Positions 1-11,800 of a stretch of 64,000 nucleotides of DNA are shown here, piece after piece. The notes beneath the pieces were generated by a model, which made no database searches, was not told the origin of the DNA, and saw only the letters and a program-made list of their open reading frames with translations. Every line of letters starts with the position of its first letter. The first letter of the stretch is position 1. The stretch is from Calliopsis andreniformis. Lineage: Eukaryota; Arthropoda; Insecta; Hymenoptera; Andrenidae. Where the stretch lies: the NCBI RefSeq assembly GCF_051401765.1, contig NW_027480449.1, positions 2,356,001 through 2,420,000 on the forward strand. Reading direction: 5' to 3'. Made by a program: the position numbers and the translations under genes.

Positions 1-260
1 TTGAGGATTGACTATTGAGGATTGAGGATTGAGGATTGAAGATTGAATATTGATGATTGGAAATTGAGGATTGAGGATTGATGGTTGTGGATTGAGGACG
101 AGGTCTGTGGGTTGACTATTGCTGTTTGAGGTCTGAGGATTGAGGATTGAGGATTGAGAATTGAGGATTGAGGATTGAGGATTGAAGATAGAGGATTGGG
201 TATTGAGGATTGAAGAATGAGGATTGAGGATTGAGGACTGAGGATTGAGGATTGAAGACT

Positions 261-460
261 GAGTGTTGAGGGTTGAGTGATGAGAATTGATGTTTGTGGA
301 TAGAGATTTGAAGATTGCAGATTGAGTATTGAGTATTGAAAACTGTGAATTGATGATATTCTCTTGAGGATTGAGGATTGACAACTGATTGTTGAGGACT
401 GAGGGCTGAAGGTTGAGAATTCAGGATTGAGGATTCAGGAATGTGGTTTGAGGCCCGAGG
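261..460 (+). repeat. S1 block, variant A (reference copy)
   Basis: S1 is a stretch of about 180-200 bp in which nearly every heptamer is altered yet register holds. It runs from GAGTGTTGAGGGTTGAGTG, through GATGTTTGTGGATAGAG, GAAAACTGTGAATTGATG, GATATTCTCTTG and GACAACTGATTGTTGAG, to GAGGACCGAGG or GAGGCCCGAGG. Its conservation across distant copies contrasts with the plain runs around it. Main-type copies, by their TGTTTG core, lie near 291, 945, 3449, 5829, 6339, 7366, 9837, 11967, 15029, 15749, 19032, 19752, 21400, 22120, 24090, 26604, 28253, 28973, 30945, 33449, 34761, 36133, 36932, 37650, 39412, 41285, 42347, 43348, 44080, 45842, 47700, 48753, 50128, 51504, 55015, 55731, 58538, 59254, 60030 and 61525. 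Function is unknown; it may be only an old diverged segment spread with the larger unit. Confidence 0.85.
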
Positions 461-1161
461 GTTGAGGATTGAGGATTGAGGATTGAAAATTGAAGATTGA
501 GGATTGAGTATTGGGTGTTGTGGGTTGAGGACGAGGACTGACGGTCGAGTATTGAGTATTGAGGATTGAGGATTGAGGATTGAAGATTGAGTATTGAGGA
601 TTGAAGATTGACGATTGAGGATTGAGGATTGAAGATTGAGTACTGAGGATTGAAGATTAAGATTGAGGATTGAGGATTGAGGACTGAGGATTGAGGATTG
701 AGGATTCAAGACTGAGTATTGAGGATTGAAGATTGAGGATTGAGGATTGAGGATTGAGGATTGAGGATTGAGGATTGAGGATTGAAGATTGAGTATTGAG
801 GATTGAAGATTGACGATTGAGGATTGAGGATTGAGGATTGAGGATTGAGGATTGATGATTGAGGATTGAAGATTGAGTATTGAGGACCGAGGATTGAGGA
901 TTGAAGACTGAGTGTTGAGGGTTGAGTGATGAGAATTGATGTTTGTGGATAGAGATTTGAAGATTGCAGATTGCGTATTGAGTATTGAAAACTGTGAATT
1001 GATGATATTCTCTTGAGGATTGAGGATTGACAACTGATTGCTGAGGACTGAGGGCTGAAGGTTGAGGATTCAGGATTGAGGATTCAGGATTGTGGTTTGA
1101 GGACCGAGGATTGAGGATTGAGGATTGAGGATTGAGAATTGAAGATTGAGGATTGAGTATT

Positions 1162-1220
1162 GGTGGTTGTGGATTGAGGACGAGGACTGACGGTTGAGTA
1201 TTGATGTTTGAGGTCTGAGG
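1162..1220 (+). repeat. S2 block with the 6-bp unit GACGAG (reference copy)
   Basis: S2 is about 60 bp: GGTTGTGGATTGAG, GACGAG, GACTGAC or GACTGAG, GGTTGAGTATTGATG, then TTTGAGGTCTGAGG. GACGAG is a heptamer short by one base, so it shifts register by -1, and it carries the only CpG that recurs throughout the array. Copies occur throughout, e.g. near 90, 510, 1930, 3250, 3690, 4090, 5630, 7660, 12220, 13340, 14840, 15270, 15990, 21210, 25090, 26410, 33250, 36370, 40010, 48990, 54820 and 59490. In many cassettes it follows S1 by 200-300 bp. Confidence 0.83.
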
Positions 1221-1499
1221 ATTGAGGATTGAGGATTGAGAATTGGGTATTGAGGATTGAAGATTGATGATTGTGTATTGCGGATTGAAGAATGAGGATT
1301 GAGTATTGAGTATTGAGGATTGAGGATTCAAGATTGGGTATTGAGGATTGAAGATTGACGATTGAGGGTTGAGGATTGAGGATTGAGGATTGAGGATTGA
1401 GGATTGAGGATTCAAGATTGAGTATTGAGGATTGAAGAGTGAGGATTGAGGATTGAGGATTGGGGATTGAGGATTGAAGATTGAGTACTGAGGATTGAA

Positions 1500-1505
1500 G
1501 ATTAA
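1500..1505 (+). repeat. Phase-shifting 6-bp unit GATTAA
   Basis: A unit of six bases in place of seven, in the setting GTACTGAGGATTGAAGATTAA followed by a plain run. On the - strand it reads TTAATC and supplies TAA, which ends many of the apparent open frames. Copies lie near 659, 1500, 2542, 5449, 12748, 14650, 15396, 16318, 17018, 18653, 19399, 20321, 21021, 21767, 22682, 23408, 23938, 24657, 25698, 27173, 27873, 28619, 29534, 30260, 30790, 31509, 32551, 38510, 44940, 52497, 53838, 54636, 55377, 57361, 58159, 58900 and 63289. Confidence 0.85.
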
Positions 1506-1631
1506 GATTGAGGATTGAGGATTGAGGATTGAGGATTGAGGACTGAGGATTGAAGATTGAGTATTGGGGATTGAACGTTGAGGATTGTGGATTGAGGATT
1601 GAGGATTGAGGCTTGAATATTGAGGATTGGG

Positions 1632-1832
1632 GACTGAGTGTTGAGGGTTGAGTGATGAGAATTGATGTTTGTGGATAGAGATTTGAAGATTGCAGGTTGA
1701 GTATTGAGCATTGAAAACTGTGAAATCATGGTATTCTATTGAGGATTGAGGATGGACCACTGATTGTTGAGGACTGAGGGCTGAAGATTGAGGATTCAGG
1801 ATTGAGGATTCAGGATAGAGGTTTGAGGACTG
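1632..1832 (+). repeat. S1 block, variant B
   Basis: This variant has GCAGGTTGAGTATTGAGCATT and GTGAAATCATGGTATTC where variant A has GCAGATTGAG and GTGAATTGATGATATTC. It follows a GATTGGGGACTGAG lead-in. Other copies lie near 16479, 20483, 22843, 23570, 24822, 27335, 29696, 30423 and 31670. In two copies (24822 and 31670) GAGTGATGAG reads GAGTGAAGAG, and in two (22843 and 29696) GGATAGAG reads GGATACAG, so sub-lineages can be followed through the 6.85-kb duplication. Confidence 0.85.
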
Positions 1833-2194
1833 AGGATTGAGGATTGAGGATTGAGGATTGAGGATTGAGGACTGAAGATTGAATATTGATGATTGAGGAC
1901 TGAGGATTGAGGATTGATGGTTGTGGATTGAGGACGAGGACTGAGTGTTGAGTATTGCTGTTTGAGGTCTGAGGATTGAGGATTGAGGATTGAGAATTGA
2001 GGATTGAGGATTGAGGATTGAGGATTGAGGATTGAGGATTGAGGATTGAAGATTGAGGATTGGGTATTGAGGATTGAAGAATGAGGATTGAGGATTGAGG
2101 ATTGAGGATTGAGGACTGAAGATTGAGTATTGAGGATTGAAGATTGACGATTGAGGATTGAGGATTGAGGATTGAGGATTGAGGATTGATGATT

Positions 2195-2202
2195 GAGGCG
2201 TT
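2195..2202 (+). repeat. Phase-shifting 8-bp unit GAGGCGTT
   Basis: An eight-base unit adds +1 to register and carries a GCG. It recurs in the same setting (before GAAGATTGAGTATTGAGG) near 14305, 16673, 18308, 20676, 25352, 27529, 32205, 54294, 57816 and 63738. Other 8-bp units are GAGTTCAG near 14186 and 18189, and GATTTCAG and GATTTTAG in the 35-36, 42.9 and 48.8-51.9 kb blocks. Confidence 0.83.
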
Positions 2203-4650
2203 GAAGATTGAGTATTGAGGATTGAAGATTGATGATTGAGGATTGAGGATTGAGGTTTGAGGATTGAAGATTGAGGATTGAGGATTGAGGATTGAGGATT
2301 GAAGATTGAGGATTGGGTATTGAGGATTGAAGAATGAGGATTGAGTATTGAGTATTGAGGATTGAGTATTGACGATTGAGTATTGATGATTGAAGATTGA
2401 CGATTGAGGATTGAGGATTGAGGATTGAGGATTGAGGATTGAGGATTGAGGATTGAAGATTGAGTATTGAGTATTGAAGATTGAGGATTGAGGATTGAGG
2501 ATTGAGGATTGAGGATTGAAGATTGCGTACTGAGGATTGAAGATTAAGATTGAGGATTGAGGATTGAGGATTGAGGATTGAGGATTGAGGATTGAAGATT
2601 GAGGATTGCGTATTGAGGATAGAACATTGAGGATTGAGGATTGAGTATTGAGGATTGAGGATTGAGGATTGAAGATTGAATATTGATGATTGAAGGTTGA
2701 GGATTGAGGATTGAGGACTGAGGATTGAGGATTGAGGATTGAAGACTGAGTATTGAGGATTGAAGATTGAGGATTTAGGATTGAGGATTGAGGATTGAGG
2801 ATTGAGGATTGAGTATTGAAGATTGAGGATTGGGTATTGAGGATTGAAGAATGAGGATTGAGGATTGAGGATTGAGGATTGAGGATTGAAGATTGAGTAT
2901 TGAGGATTGAAGATTGACGATTGAGGATTGAGGATTGAGGATTGAGGATTGAGGATTGATGATTGAGGATTGAAGATTGTGGATTGAGGATTGAGGTTTT
3001 AGGTTTGAGGATTGAAGATTGAGGATTGAGGATTGAAGACGGAGTATTGAGGATTGAAGATTGAGGATTTAGGATTGAGGATTGAGGATTGAGGATTGAG
3101 GATTGAGGATTGAAGATTGAGGATTGGGTATTGAGGATTGAAGAATGAGGACTGAGGATTGAGGATTGAGGACTGAGGATTGAGGATTGAGGACTGAAGA
3201 TTGAATATTGATGATTGAAGACTGAGGATTGAGGATTGATGGTTGTGGATTGAGGACGAGGACTGAGGGTTGAGTATTGCTGTTTGAGGTCTGAGGATTG
3301 AGGATTGAGGATTGAGAATTGAGGATTGAGGATTCAGGATTGAAGATTGAGGATTGGGTATTGAGGATTGAAGAATGAGGATTGAGGATTGAGGACTCAG
3401 GATTGAGGATTGAAGACTGAGTGTTGAGGGTTGAGTGATGAGAATTGATGTTTGTGGATAGAGATTTGAAGATTGCAGATTGAGTATTGAGTATTGAAAA
3501 CTGTGAATTGATGATATTCTCTAGAGGATTGAGGATTGACAACTGATTGTTGAGGACTGAGGGCTGAAGGTTGAGGATTCAGGATTGAGGATTCAGGATT
3601 GTGGTTTGAGGACCGATGATTGAGGATTGAGTACTGAGGATTGAGAATTGAAGATTGAGGATTGAGTATTGGTGGTTGTGGATTGAGGACGAGGACTGAC
3701 GGTTGAGTATTGATGTTTGAGGTCTGAGGATTGAGGATTGAGGATTGAGAATTGAGGATTGAGGATTGAAGATTGAGGATTGGGTATTGCGGATTGAAGA
3801 ATGAGGATTGAGTATTGAGTATTGAGGATTGAGGGTTGAAGATTGAGTATTGAGAATTGAGGATTGAGGATTGAGGATTGAGGATTGAGGATTGAGGATT
3901 GAAGTTTGAGTATTGAGTATTGAAGATTGAGGATTGAGGATTGAGGATTGAGGATTGAGGATTGAAGATTGCGTACTGAGGATAGAACATTGAGGATTGA
4001 GGATTGTGTATTGAGGATTGAGGATTGAGGATTGAAGATTGAATATTGATGATTGAAGATTGAGGATCGAGGATTGAGTGTTGTGGATTGAGGACGAGGA
4101 CTGAGGGTAGAGTATAGATGTTTGAGGTCTGAGGATTGAGGATTGAGGATTGAGAATTGAGGATTGAGGATTGAGGATTGAAGATTGAGGATTGGGTGTT
4201 GAGGATTGAAGAATGAGGATTGAGGATTGAGGATTGAGTATTGAGGATTTAAGATTGAGTATTGAGGATTGAAGATTGAGGATTGAGGATTGAGGATTGA
4301 GGATTGAGGATTGACGATTGCGAATAGAAGATTGAGGATTGGGTATTGCGAATTGTACATTGAGGATTGAGGATTGAGGACTGAGGATTGAGGACTGAAG
4401 ATTGAATATTGATGATTGAAGATTGAGGATTGAGGATTGATGGTTGTGGATTGAGGACGAGGACTAAGGGTTGACTATTGCTGGTTGAGGTCTGAGGATT
4501 GAGGATTGAGGATTGAGAATTGAGGATTGAGGATTGAGGATTGAAGATTGAGGATTGGGTGTTGAGGATTGAAGAATGAGGATTGAGGGTTGAGGATTGA
4601 GGATTGAGAGTTGTGGATTGAGGACGAGGACTGAGGGTTGAGTATTGATG

Positions 4651-6110
4651 TTTGAAGTCTGAGGATTCAGGATTGAGGATTGAGAATTGAGGATTGAGGA
4701 TTGAGGATTGAAGATTGAGGATTCGGTATTGAGGATTGAAGAATGAGGATTGAGGAGTGAGGACTGAGGATTGAGGATTGCAGATTGAGTATTGAGGATT
4801 GAAGATTGAGGACTGAGGATTGAGGATTGATGATTGACGATTGAGGATTGAGGATTGAGGATTGAGGATTGAGGATTGAAGGTTGAGGATTCCGTATTGA
4901 GGATAGATCCTTGAGGATTGAGGATTGAGTATTGAGGATTGAGGATTGAGGATTGAAGGTCGAATATTGATGATTGAAGATTGAGGATCGAGGACTGAGC
5001 GTTGTGGATTGAGGACGAGGACTGAGGGTTGAGTATTGATGTTTGAGGTCTGAGGACTGAGGAATGAGGATTGAGAATTGAGGGTTGAGGATTGAGGATT
5101 GAAGATTGAGGATTGGGTGTTGAGGATTGAAGAATGAGGATTGAGGATTGAGGATTGAGGTATGAGGATTGAAGATTGAGGAGTGAGGATTGAGGATTGA
5201 GGATTGAAGATTGAGGATTGGGTATTGAGGATTGAAGAATGAGGATTGAGTATTGAGTATTGAGGATTGAGTATTGACGATTGAGTATCGATGATTGAAG
5301 ATTGACGATTGAGGATTGAGGATTGAGGATTGAGGATTGAGGATTGAGGATTGAGGATTGAAGATTGAGTATTGAGTATTGAAGATGGAGGATTGAGGAT
5401 TGAGGGTTGAGGATTGAGGATTGAAGATTGCGTACTGAGGATTGAAGATTAAGATTGAGGATTGAGGACTGAGGATTGAGGATTGAGGATTGAGGATTGA
5501 AGATTGAGGATTCCGTATTGAGGATAGAACATTGAGGATTGAGGATTGACTATTGAGGATTGAGGATTGAGGATTGAAGATTGAATATTGATGATTGGAA
5601 ATTGAGGATTGAGGATTGATGGTTGTGGATTGAGGACGAGGTCTGTGGGTTGACTATTGCAGTTTGAGGTCTGAGGATTGAGGATTGAGGATTGAGAATT
5701 GAGGATTGAGGATTGAGGATTGAAGATAGAGGATTGGGTATTGAGGATTGAAGAATGAGGATTGAGGATTGAGGACTGAGGATTGAGGATTGAAGACTGA
5801 GTGTTGAGGGTTGAGTGATGAGGATTGATGTTTGTGGATAGAGATTTGAAGATTGCAGATTGAGTATTGAGTATTGAAAACTGTGAATTGATGATATTCT
5901 CTTGAGGATTGAGGATTGACAACTGATTGTTGAGGACTGAGGGCTGAAGGTTGAGAATTCAGGATTGAGGATTCAGGAATGTGGTTTGAGGCCCGAGGGT
6001 TGAGGATTGAGGATTGAGGATTGAAAATTGAAGATTGAGGATTGAGTATTGGGTGTTGTGGGTTGAGGACGAGGACTGACGGTCGAGTATTGAGTATTGA
6101 GGATTGAGGA
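4651..6110 (+). repeat. Mixed block shared with 40 kb, 46 kb and 14 kb
   Basis: Roughly 4.44-5.15 kb resembles 40.0-40.7 and 46.4-47.1 kb; a shared mark is ATTCCGTATTGAGGATAGA near 4889, 40442 and 46850. The match to 40.4 kb is displaced by 35552. From about 5.15 to 6.11 kb the sequence instead follows 14.35-15.31 kb at 9201, including the GAGGAGTGAGG variant and an S1 block near 5829. The two source regions lie far apart, so the block looks like a recombinant of two array lineages. No gene is seen. Confidence 0.75.
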
Positions 6111-7695
6111 TTGAGGATTGAGGATTGCGGATTGAGGATTGAGGATTGAAGATTGTGTATTAGGTATTGAGGATTGAAGAATGAGGATTGGGTATTGAGG
6201 ATTGAAGAATGAGGATTGAGGATTGAGGATTGAGGATTGAGGATTGAAGATTCAGTATTGAGGATTGGAGATTCAGAATTGAGGATTGAGGATTGAACAT
6301 TGAGGACTGAGTGTTGAGGGTTGAGTGATGAGTATTGATGTTTGTGGATAGAGATTTGAAGATTGCAGATTGAGTATTGAGGATTGAAAACTGTGAAATG
6401 AGGATATTCTATTGAGGATTGAGGATTGACAGCGGATTGTTGAGGACTGAGCGCTGAAGATTGAGGATTCAGGATTGAGGATTCAGAATTGAAGTTTGAG
6501 GACTGAGGATTGAGGATTGGAGAATGAGGATTTGGTTTTGAGGATTGAAGAATGAGGATTGAGGATTGAGGATTGAGGATTGAGGATTGAGGATTGAGGA
6601 TTGAGGAATGAAGATTGAGTGTTGAGGATTGAAGATTGAGGATTTAGGATTGTGGATTGAGGATTGAGGATTGAAGATTAAGGATTGGGGATTGAGGATT
6701 GACGATTGAGGATTGAGTATTGAGGATTGAGAACTGAGGATTGATTATTGAAGATTGAGTATTGAGGATTGAAGGTTGAGAATTGAGGATTGAGGATTGA
6801 GGATTGAAGATTGAGAATTGGGTGTTGAGGATTGAAGAATGAGGATTGAGGATTGAGGATTGAGGATTGAGGATTGAGGATTGAATATTGAGTATTGAGG
6901 ATTGAAGATTGAGGATTGAGGATTGAGTATTAAAGATTGAGGATTTGGGACTGAGGATTGAAGATTCAGGATTGATGATTGAGGATTGAGGATTGAGGAT
7001 TGAGGATTGAGGATTGAAGATTGAGGATTGGGTATTGAGGATTGAAGAATGAGGATTGAGGATTGAGTATTGAGGATTGAGAATTGAAGATTGAGTATTA
7101 TGGATTGAAGGTTGACGGTTGAGGTTTGAGGATTGAGGATTGAGGATTGAGGATTGAGGATTGAGGATTGAAGATTGAGTATTGAGGATTGAAGATTGAT
7201 GATTGAGGATTGAGGATTGAGGATTGAGGATTGAAGATTGAGGATTGAAGATTGAGTATTGAGGATTGAAGTTTGAGGATTGAGGATTGCGGATTGAGGA
7301 TTGAGGATTGAACATTGAGGATTGGGGACTGTGTGTTGAGGGTTGAGTGATGAGAACTGATGTTTGTGGATAGAGATTTGAAGATTGCAAGTTGAGTATT
7401 GAGACCTGTGAATTGAGGATATTCTATTGAGGATTGAGGATTGACAACTGATTGTTGAGGACTGAGGGCTGAAGATTGAGGATTCAGGATTGAGGATTCA
7501 AGATTGAGGTTTGAGGACTGAGGATTGAGGATTGAAGATTGAGGATTGGGTATCGAGGATTGAACATTGAGGATTCAGGATTGAGTATTGAGGATTGCGG
7601 ATTGAGGATTGAAGATTGAATATTGATGATTGAAAATTGAGGATCGAGGATTGAGGGTTGTGGATTGAGGACGAGGACTGAGGGTTGAGTATTGA

Positions 7696-7702
7696 TTTTT
7701 TT
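7696..7702 (+). repeat. Run of seven T inside an S2 block
   Basis: Here the usual TATTGATGTTTGAGG reads TATTGA, seven T, GAGG, two bases longer than other copies. It is the longest homopolymer I saw in the window and occurs once. Slippage and a sequencing or consensus error are both possible. Confidence 0.8.
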
Positions 7703-8788
7703 GAGGTCTGAGGATTGAGGATTGAGGATTGAGAATTGAGGATTGAGGATTGAGGATTGAAGATTGAGGATTGGGTGTTGAGGATTGAAGAATGAGGATT
7801 GAGTATTGAGGATTGAGGATTGAGGATTGAAGATTGAGTATTGAGGATTGAAGATTGAGGATTGAGGATTGAGGATTGAGGATTGAACATTGAGGATCGA
7901 AGATTGAGTATTGAGGGTTGAAGATTGAGGATTGAGGATTGAGGATTGAGGATTGAGGATTAAACATTGAGGATTGAGGGTTGAGGATTGAGGATTGAGG
8001 ATTGAGGATTGAAGATTGAATATTGATGATTGAAGATTGAGAATTGCTGATTGAGGGTTGTGGATTGAGGACGACGACTGAGGGTTGAGTATTGATGTTT
8101 GAGGTCTGAGGTATGAGGATTCAGGATTGAGAATTGAGGATTGAGGATTGAGGATTGAAGATTGAGGATTGGGTATTGAGGATTGAAGAGTGCGGATTGA
8201 GGATTGAGGATTGAGGATTGAAGATTGCATATTGAGTATGGTGGGTTGAAGATTGAGTATTGAGGATTGAGGATTGAGGATTGAGGACTGAGGATTGAGG
8301 ATTGAAGATTGAGTATTGGGGATTGAGGATTGAGGATTGTGGATTAAAGATTGAGGATTGAGTGTTGAGGATTGAGGATTGAGGATTGAGGATTGAAGAT
8401 TGACGATTGAGTATTGAGAATTGAGGACTGAGGATTGAAGATTGGTTATTGAGGATTGAAGAATGAGGATTGAGGATTGAGGATTGAGGATTGAGGATTG
8501 AAGACTGAGTATTGAGGATTGAAGATTGAGGATTGAGGATTGAGGATTGAGGATTGAGGATTGAGGATTGAGGATTGAGGATTGAAGATTGAGTGTTGAG
8601 GATTGAAGATTGAGGATTTAGGATTGAGGATTGAGGATTGAGGATTGAAGATTTAGGATTGGGGATTGAGGATTGACGATTGATGATTGAGTATTGAGGA
8701 TTGAGAATTGAGGATTGATTATTGAAGATTGAGTATTGAGGATTGAAGGTTGAGGATTGAGGATTGAGGATGAGGGCTGAGGGTTGAG

Positions 8789-8844
8789 GATTGAGGTTTG
8801 AGGACTGAGGACTGAGGATTGAGGTTTGAGGACTGAGGACTGAG
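8789..8844 (+). repeat. 28-bp step, two copies
   Basis: A group of four heptamers (GATTGAG, GTTTGAG, GACTGAG, GACTGAG) occurs twice in a row: GAGGTTTG at 8793 recurs at 8821. It follows a 6-bp unit, GATGAG, in GAGGATGAGGGCTGAGG. It is a small, clean example of in-register duplication. Confidence 0.85.
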
Positions 8845-11800
8845 GATTGAGGATTGAGGATTGAGGATTGAGGATTGAGGATTGAGGACTGAGGATTGAG
8901 GATTGAATATTGGGTATTGAGGATTGAAGATTGAGGATTGAGGATTGAGAATTGAGGATTGAGGATGAGGGCTTAGGGTTGAGGATTGTGGTTAGAGGCC
9001 TGAGGACTGAGGACTGAGGATTGAGGAATGAGAATTGAGGATTGAGGATTGAGGGTTGAAGACTGAGGATTGGGTATTGAGGATTGAAGAATGAGGATTG
9101 AGGATTGAGGATTGAGGATTGAGGATTGAGGATTGAAGATTGAGTATTGAGGATTGAAGATTGACGATTGAGGATTGAGAATTGAGGATTGAGGATTGAG
9201 GATTGGGCATTGAAGTCTGAGTATTGAGGATTGAAGGTTGATGATTGAGGATTGCGGGTTGAGAATTGAGGATTGAGGATTGAGGATTGAAGATTGAGGA
9301 TTGGGTATTGAGGACTGAAGAATGAGGATTGAGGATTGAGGATTGAGGATTGAGGATTGAAGATTGAGTATTGAGGATTGAAGATTGAGTATTGAGGATT
9401 GAATATTGAAGATTGAGGATTTGGGACTGAGGATTGGAGATTGAGGATTGATGATTGAGGATTGAGGATTGAGGATTGGGGATAGAGGATTGAAGATTGA
9501 GGATTGGGTATTGAGGATTGAAGAATGACGATTGAGGATTGAGGATTGAGGATTGTGGATTGAAGATTGAGTATTGAGGATTGAATGCTGACGGTTGAGG
9601 AATGAGGATTGAGGATTGAGGATTGAGGATTGAGGATTGAGGATTGGAGATTGAGTATTGAGGATTGAAGGTTGATGATTGGGGATTGAGGATTGAGGAT
9701 TGAGGAATGAAGATTGAGGATTGAAGATTGAGTATTGAGGATAGAAGATTGAGGATTGAGGATTGCGAATTGAGGATTGAGGAATGAAGATTGAGGATTG
9801 GGGACTGAGTGTTGAGGGTTGAGTGATGAGAATTGATGTTTGTGGATAGAGACTTGAAGATTGCAAATTTAGCATTGAGTATTGAAAACTGTGAATTGAT
9901 GATATTCTATTGAGGATTGAGGAATGACGTCTGATAGTTGAGGTCTGATGTCTGAAGAATGAGGATTAAGGATTGAGGATTCAGTATTGAGGTTTGAGGC
10001 CTGAGGATTGAGGATCGAGGACTGAGGCTTGAGGATTGAGGATTGAGGGTTGAAGATTGAGGATTGAGGATTGAGGATGAGGGCTGAGGGTTGAGCATTG
10101 AGGTTTGAGGACTGAGGACTGAGGATTGAGGATTGAGAGTTGAGGATTGAGGATTTAGGATTTAGGATTGAAGATTGAGTATTGAGGATTGAAGATTGAG
10201 GATTGAGGAATGAGGATTGAGGATTGAGGATTGAAGATTGTGGATTAGGTATTGAGGATTGAAGATTGAGCATTGAGGAATGAGGATTGAGGATTGACGA
10301 TTGAAGATTGAGGATTGGGGATTGAGGATTGAGGATTGAGGGTTGAAGATTGAGGATTGAAGATTGAGTATTGAGGATAGAAGATTGAGGATTGAGGATT
10401 GAGGATTGAAGAATGAGGAATGAGGATTGACGATTGAGGATTGAGGATTGAAGATTGAGCATTGAGGATTGAATGTTGACGATTGAGGATTGATGATTGG
10501 GGATTGAGGATTGAGGATTGAGGATTGAGGATTGAAGATTGAGTATTGAGGATTGAAGATTGATGATTGGGGATTGAGGATTGAGGATTGAGGATTGAAG
10601 ATTGAGGATTCAAGATTGAGAATTGAGGATTGAAGATTGAGGATTGAGGATTGCGGATTGGGGATTGAGGGTTGAAGATTGAGGATTAGGTATTGAGGAT
10701 TGAAGAATGAGGATTGGGTATTGAGGATTGAAGAATGAGGATCGAGGATTGAGGATTGAGGATTGTGGATTGAAGACTGAGTATCGAGGATTGAATATTG
10801 AGGATTGAGGAATGAGGACTGAAGATTGAGGATAGAGGATTGAGGATCGAAGATTGAGTATTGAGTAATGAAAACTGTGAATTCATGATATTCTATTGAG
10901 GATTGAGGATTGACGCTTGAAGATTGAGGATTGGGGATGGAGGATTGAAGAGAGAGGACTGAGTATTGAGGATTGAAGAATGAGGATTGAGGATTGAGAA
11001 TTGAGGATTGAGGATTGAGGATTGAAGATTGAGTATTCAGGATTGAAGATTGAGGATTGAGGATTGAGGATTGAGGATTGAGGATTGAGGATTGAAGAAT
11101 GAGGATTGAGGATTGACGATTGAGGATTGAGGATTCAAGATTGAGAATTGAGGATTGAATGTTGACGATTGAGGATTGATGATTGGGGATTGAGGATTGA
11201 GGATTGAGGGTTGAGGATTGAGGATAGAAGATTGAGTATTGAGGATTGAAGGTTGACGGTTGAGGATTGAGGATTGAAGATTCAGTATTGAGGATTGAAG
11301 ATTGAGGATTGAGGATTGAGTATTGAGGATTGAGAATTGAGGACTGAGGATTGAGGATTGAAGATTGAGGATTGGGTGTTGAGGATTGAAGAATGAGGAT
11401 TGAGGATTGAGGACTGAGTATTGAGGATTGAAGATAGTGGATTGAGGATTGAGTATTGAAGATTGAGGATTTGGGACTGAGGATTGGAGACTGAGGATTG
11501 ATGATTGAGGATTGAGGATTGAGGATTGAGGATATAGGATTGAAGATTGAGGATTGGGTATTGAGTATTGAAGAATGACGATTGAGGAATGAGGATTGAG
11601 GATTGAGGATTGAAGATTGAGTATTGAGGATTGAATGCTGACGGTTGAGGAATGAGGATTGAGGATTGAGGATTGAGGATTGAGGATTGAGGATTGAAGA
11701 TTGAGTATTGAGGATTGAAGGTTGATGATTGGGGATTGAGGATTGAGGATTGAGGATTGAAGATTGAGGATTGAAGATTGAGTATTGAGGATAGAAGATT

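Larger units (their letters stand above)
1..4650 (+). repeat. Chimeric block: copies of 14.7-16.6 kb then 30.8-34.65 kb
   Basis: Positions 1-780 match 14740-15519 at a displacement of 14739, and also match 18.74, 21.11 and 27.96 kb. From about 850 to 1740 the displacement to the same region is 14809 and then 14816, because this copy lacks 70 bp (ten heptamers) near 790 and one more heptamer near 1400. From about 850 onward it also matches 30.86 kb and beyond at 30007, becoming exactly 30000 from about 2590 to 4650. The GATGGACCACTG variant at 1751 ties it to the 31.76-kb copy, not to 16.57 kb. S1 blocks lie near 291, 945, 1667 and 3449. The stretch 1.83-3.41 kb has no S1 block. No gene is seen. 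Confidence 0.85.

Noticed and set aside
350..365. GATATTCT as a -10 box or TATA element
   Set aside because: It is the S1 form of two heptamers (TGATATT, CTCTTGA) with no gene downstream and no supporting partner element.
900..1033. Conserved peptide TVFNTQYSICNLQISIHKHQ as a protein domain
   Set aside because: It is the translation of the S1 block and appears in whichever frame crosses S1. Its conservation is at DNA level through copying.
1025..1060. Bacterial promoter from TTGACA in GATTGACAACTG
   Set aside because: TTGACA recurs in S1 copies, but no TATAAT-like box stands at the proper distance, and TTGA occurs in every unit, so a match is expected.
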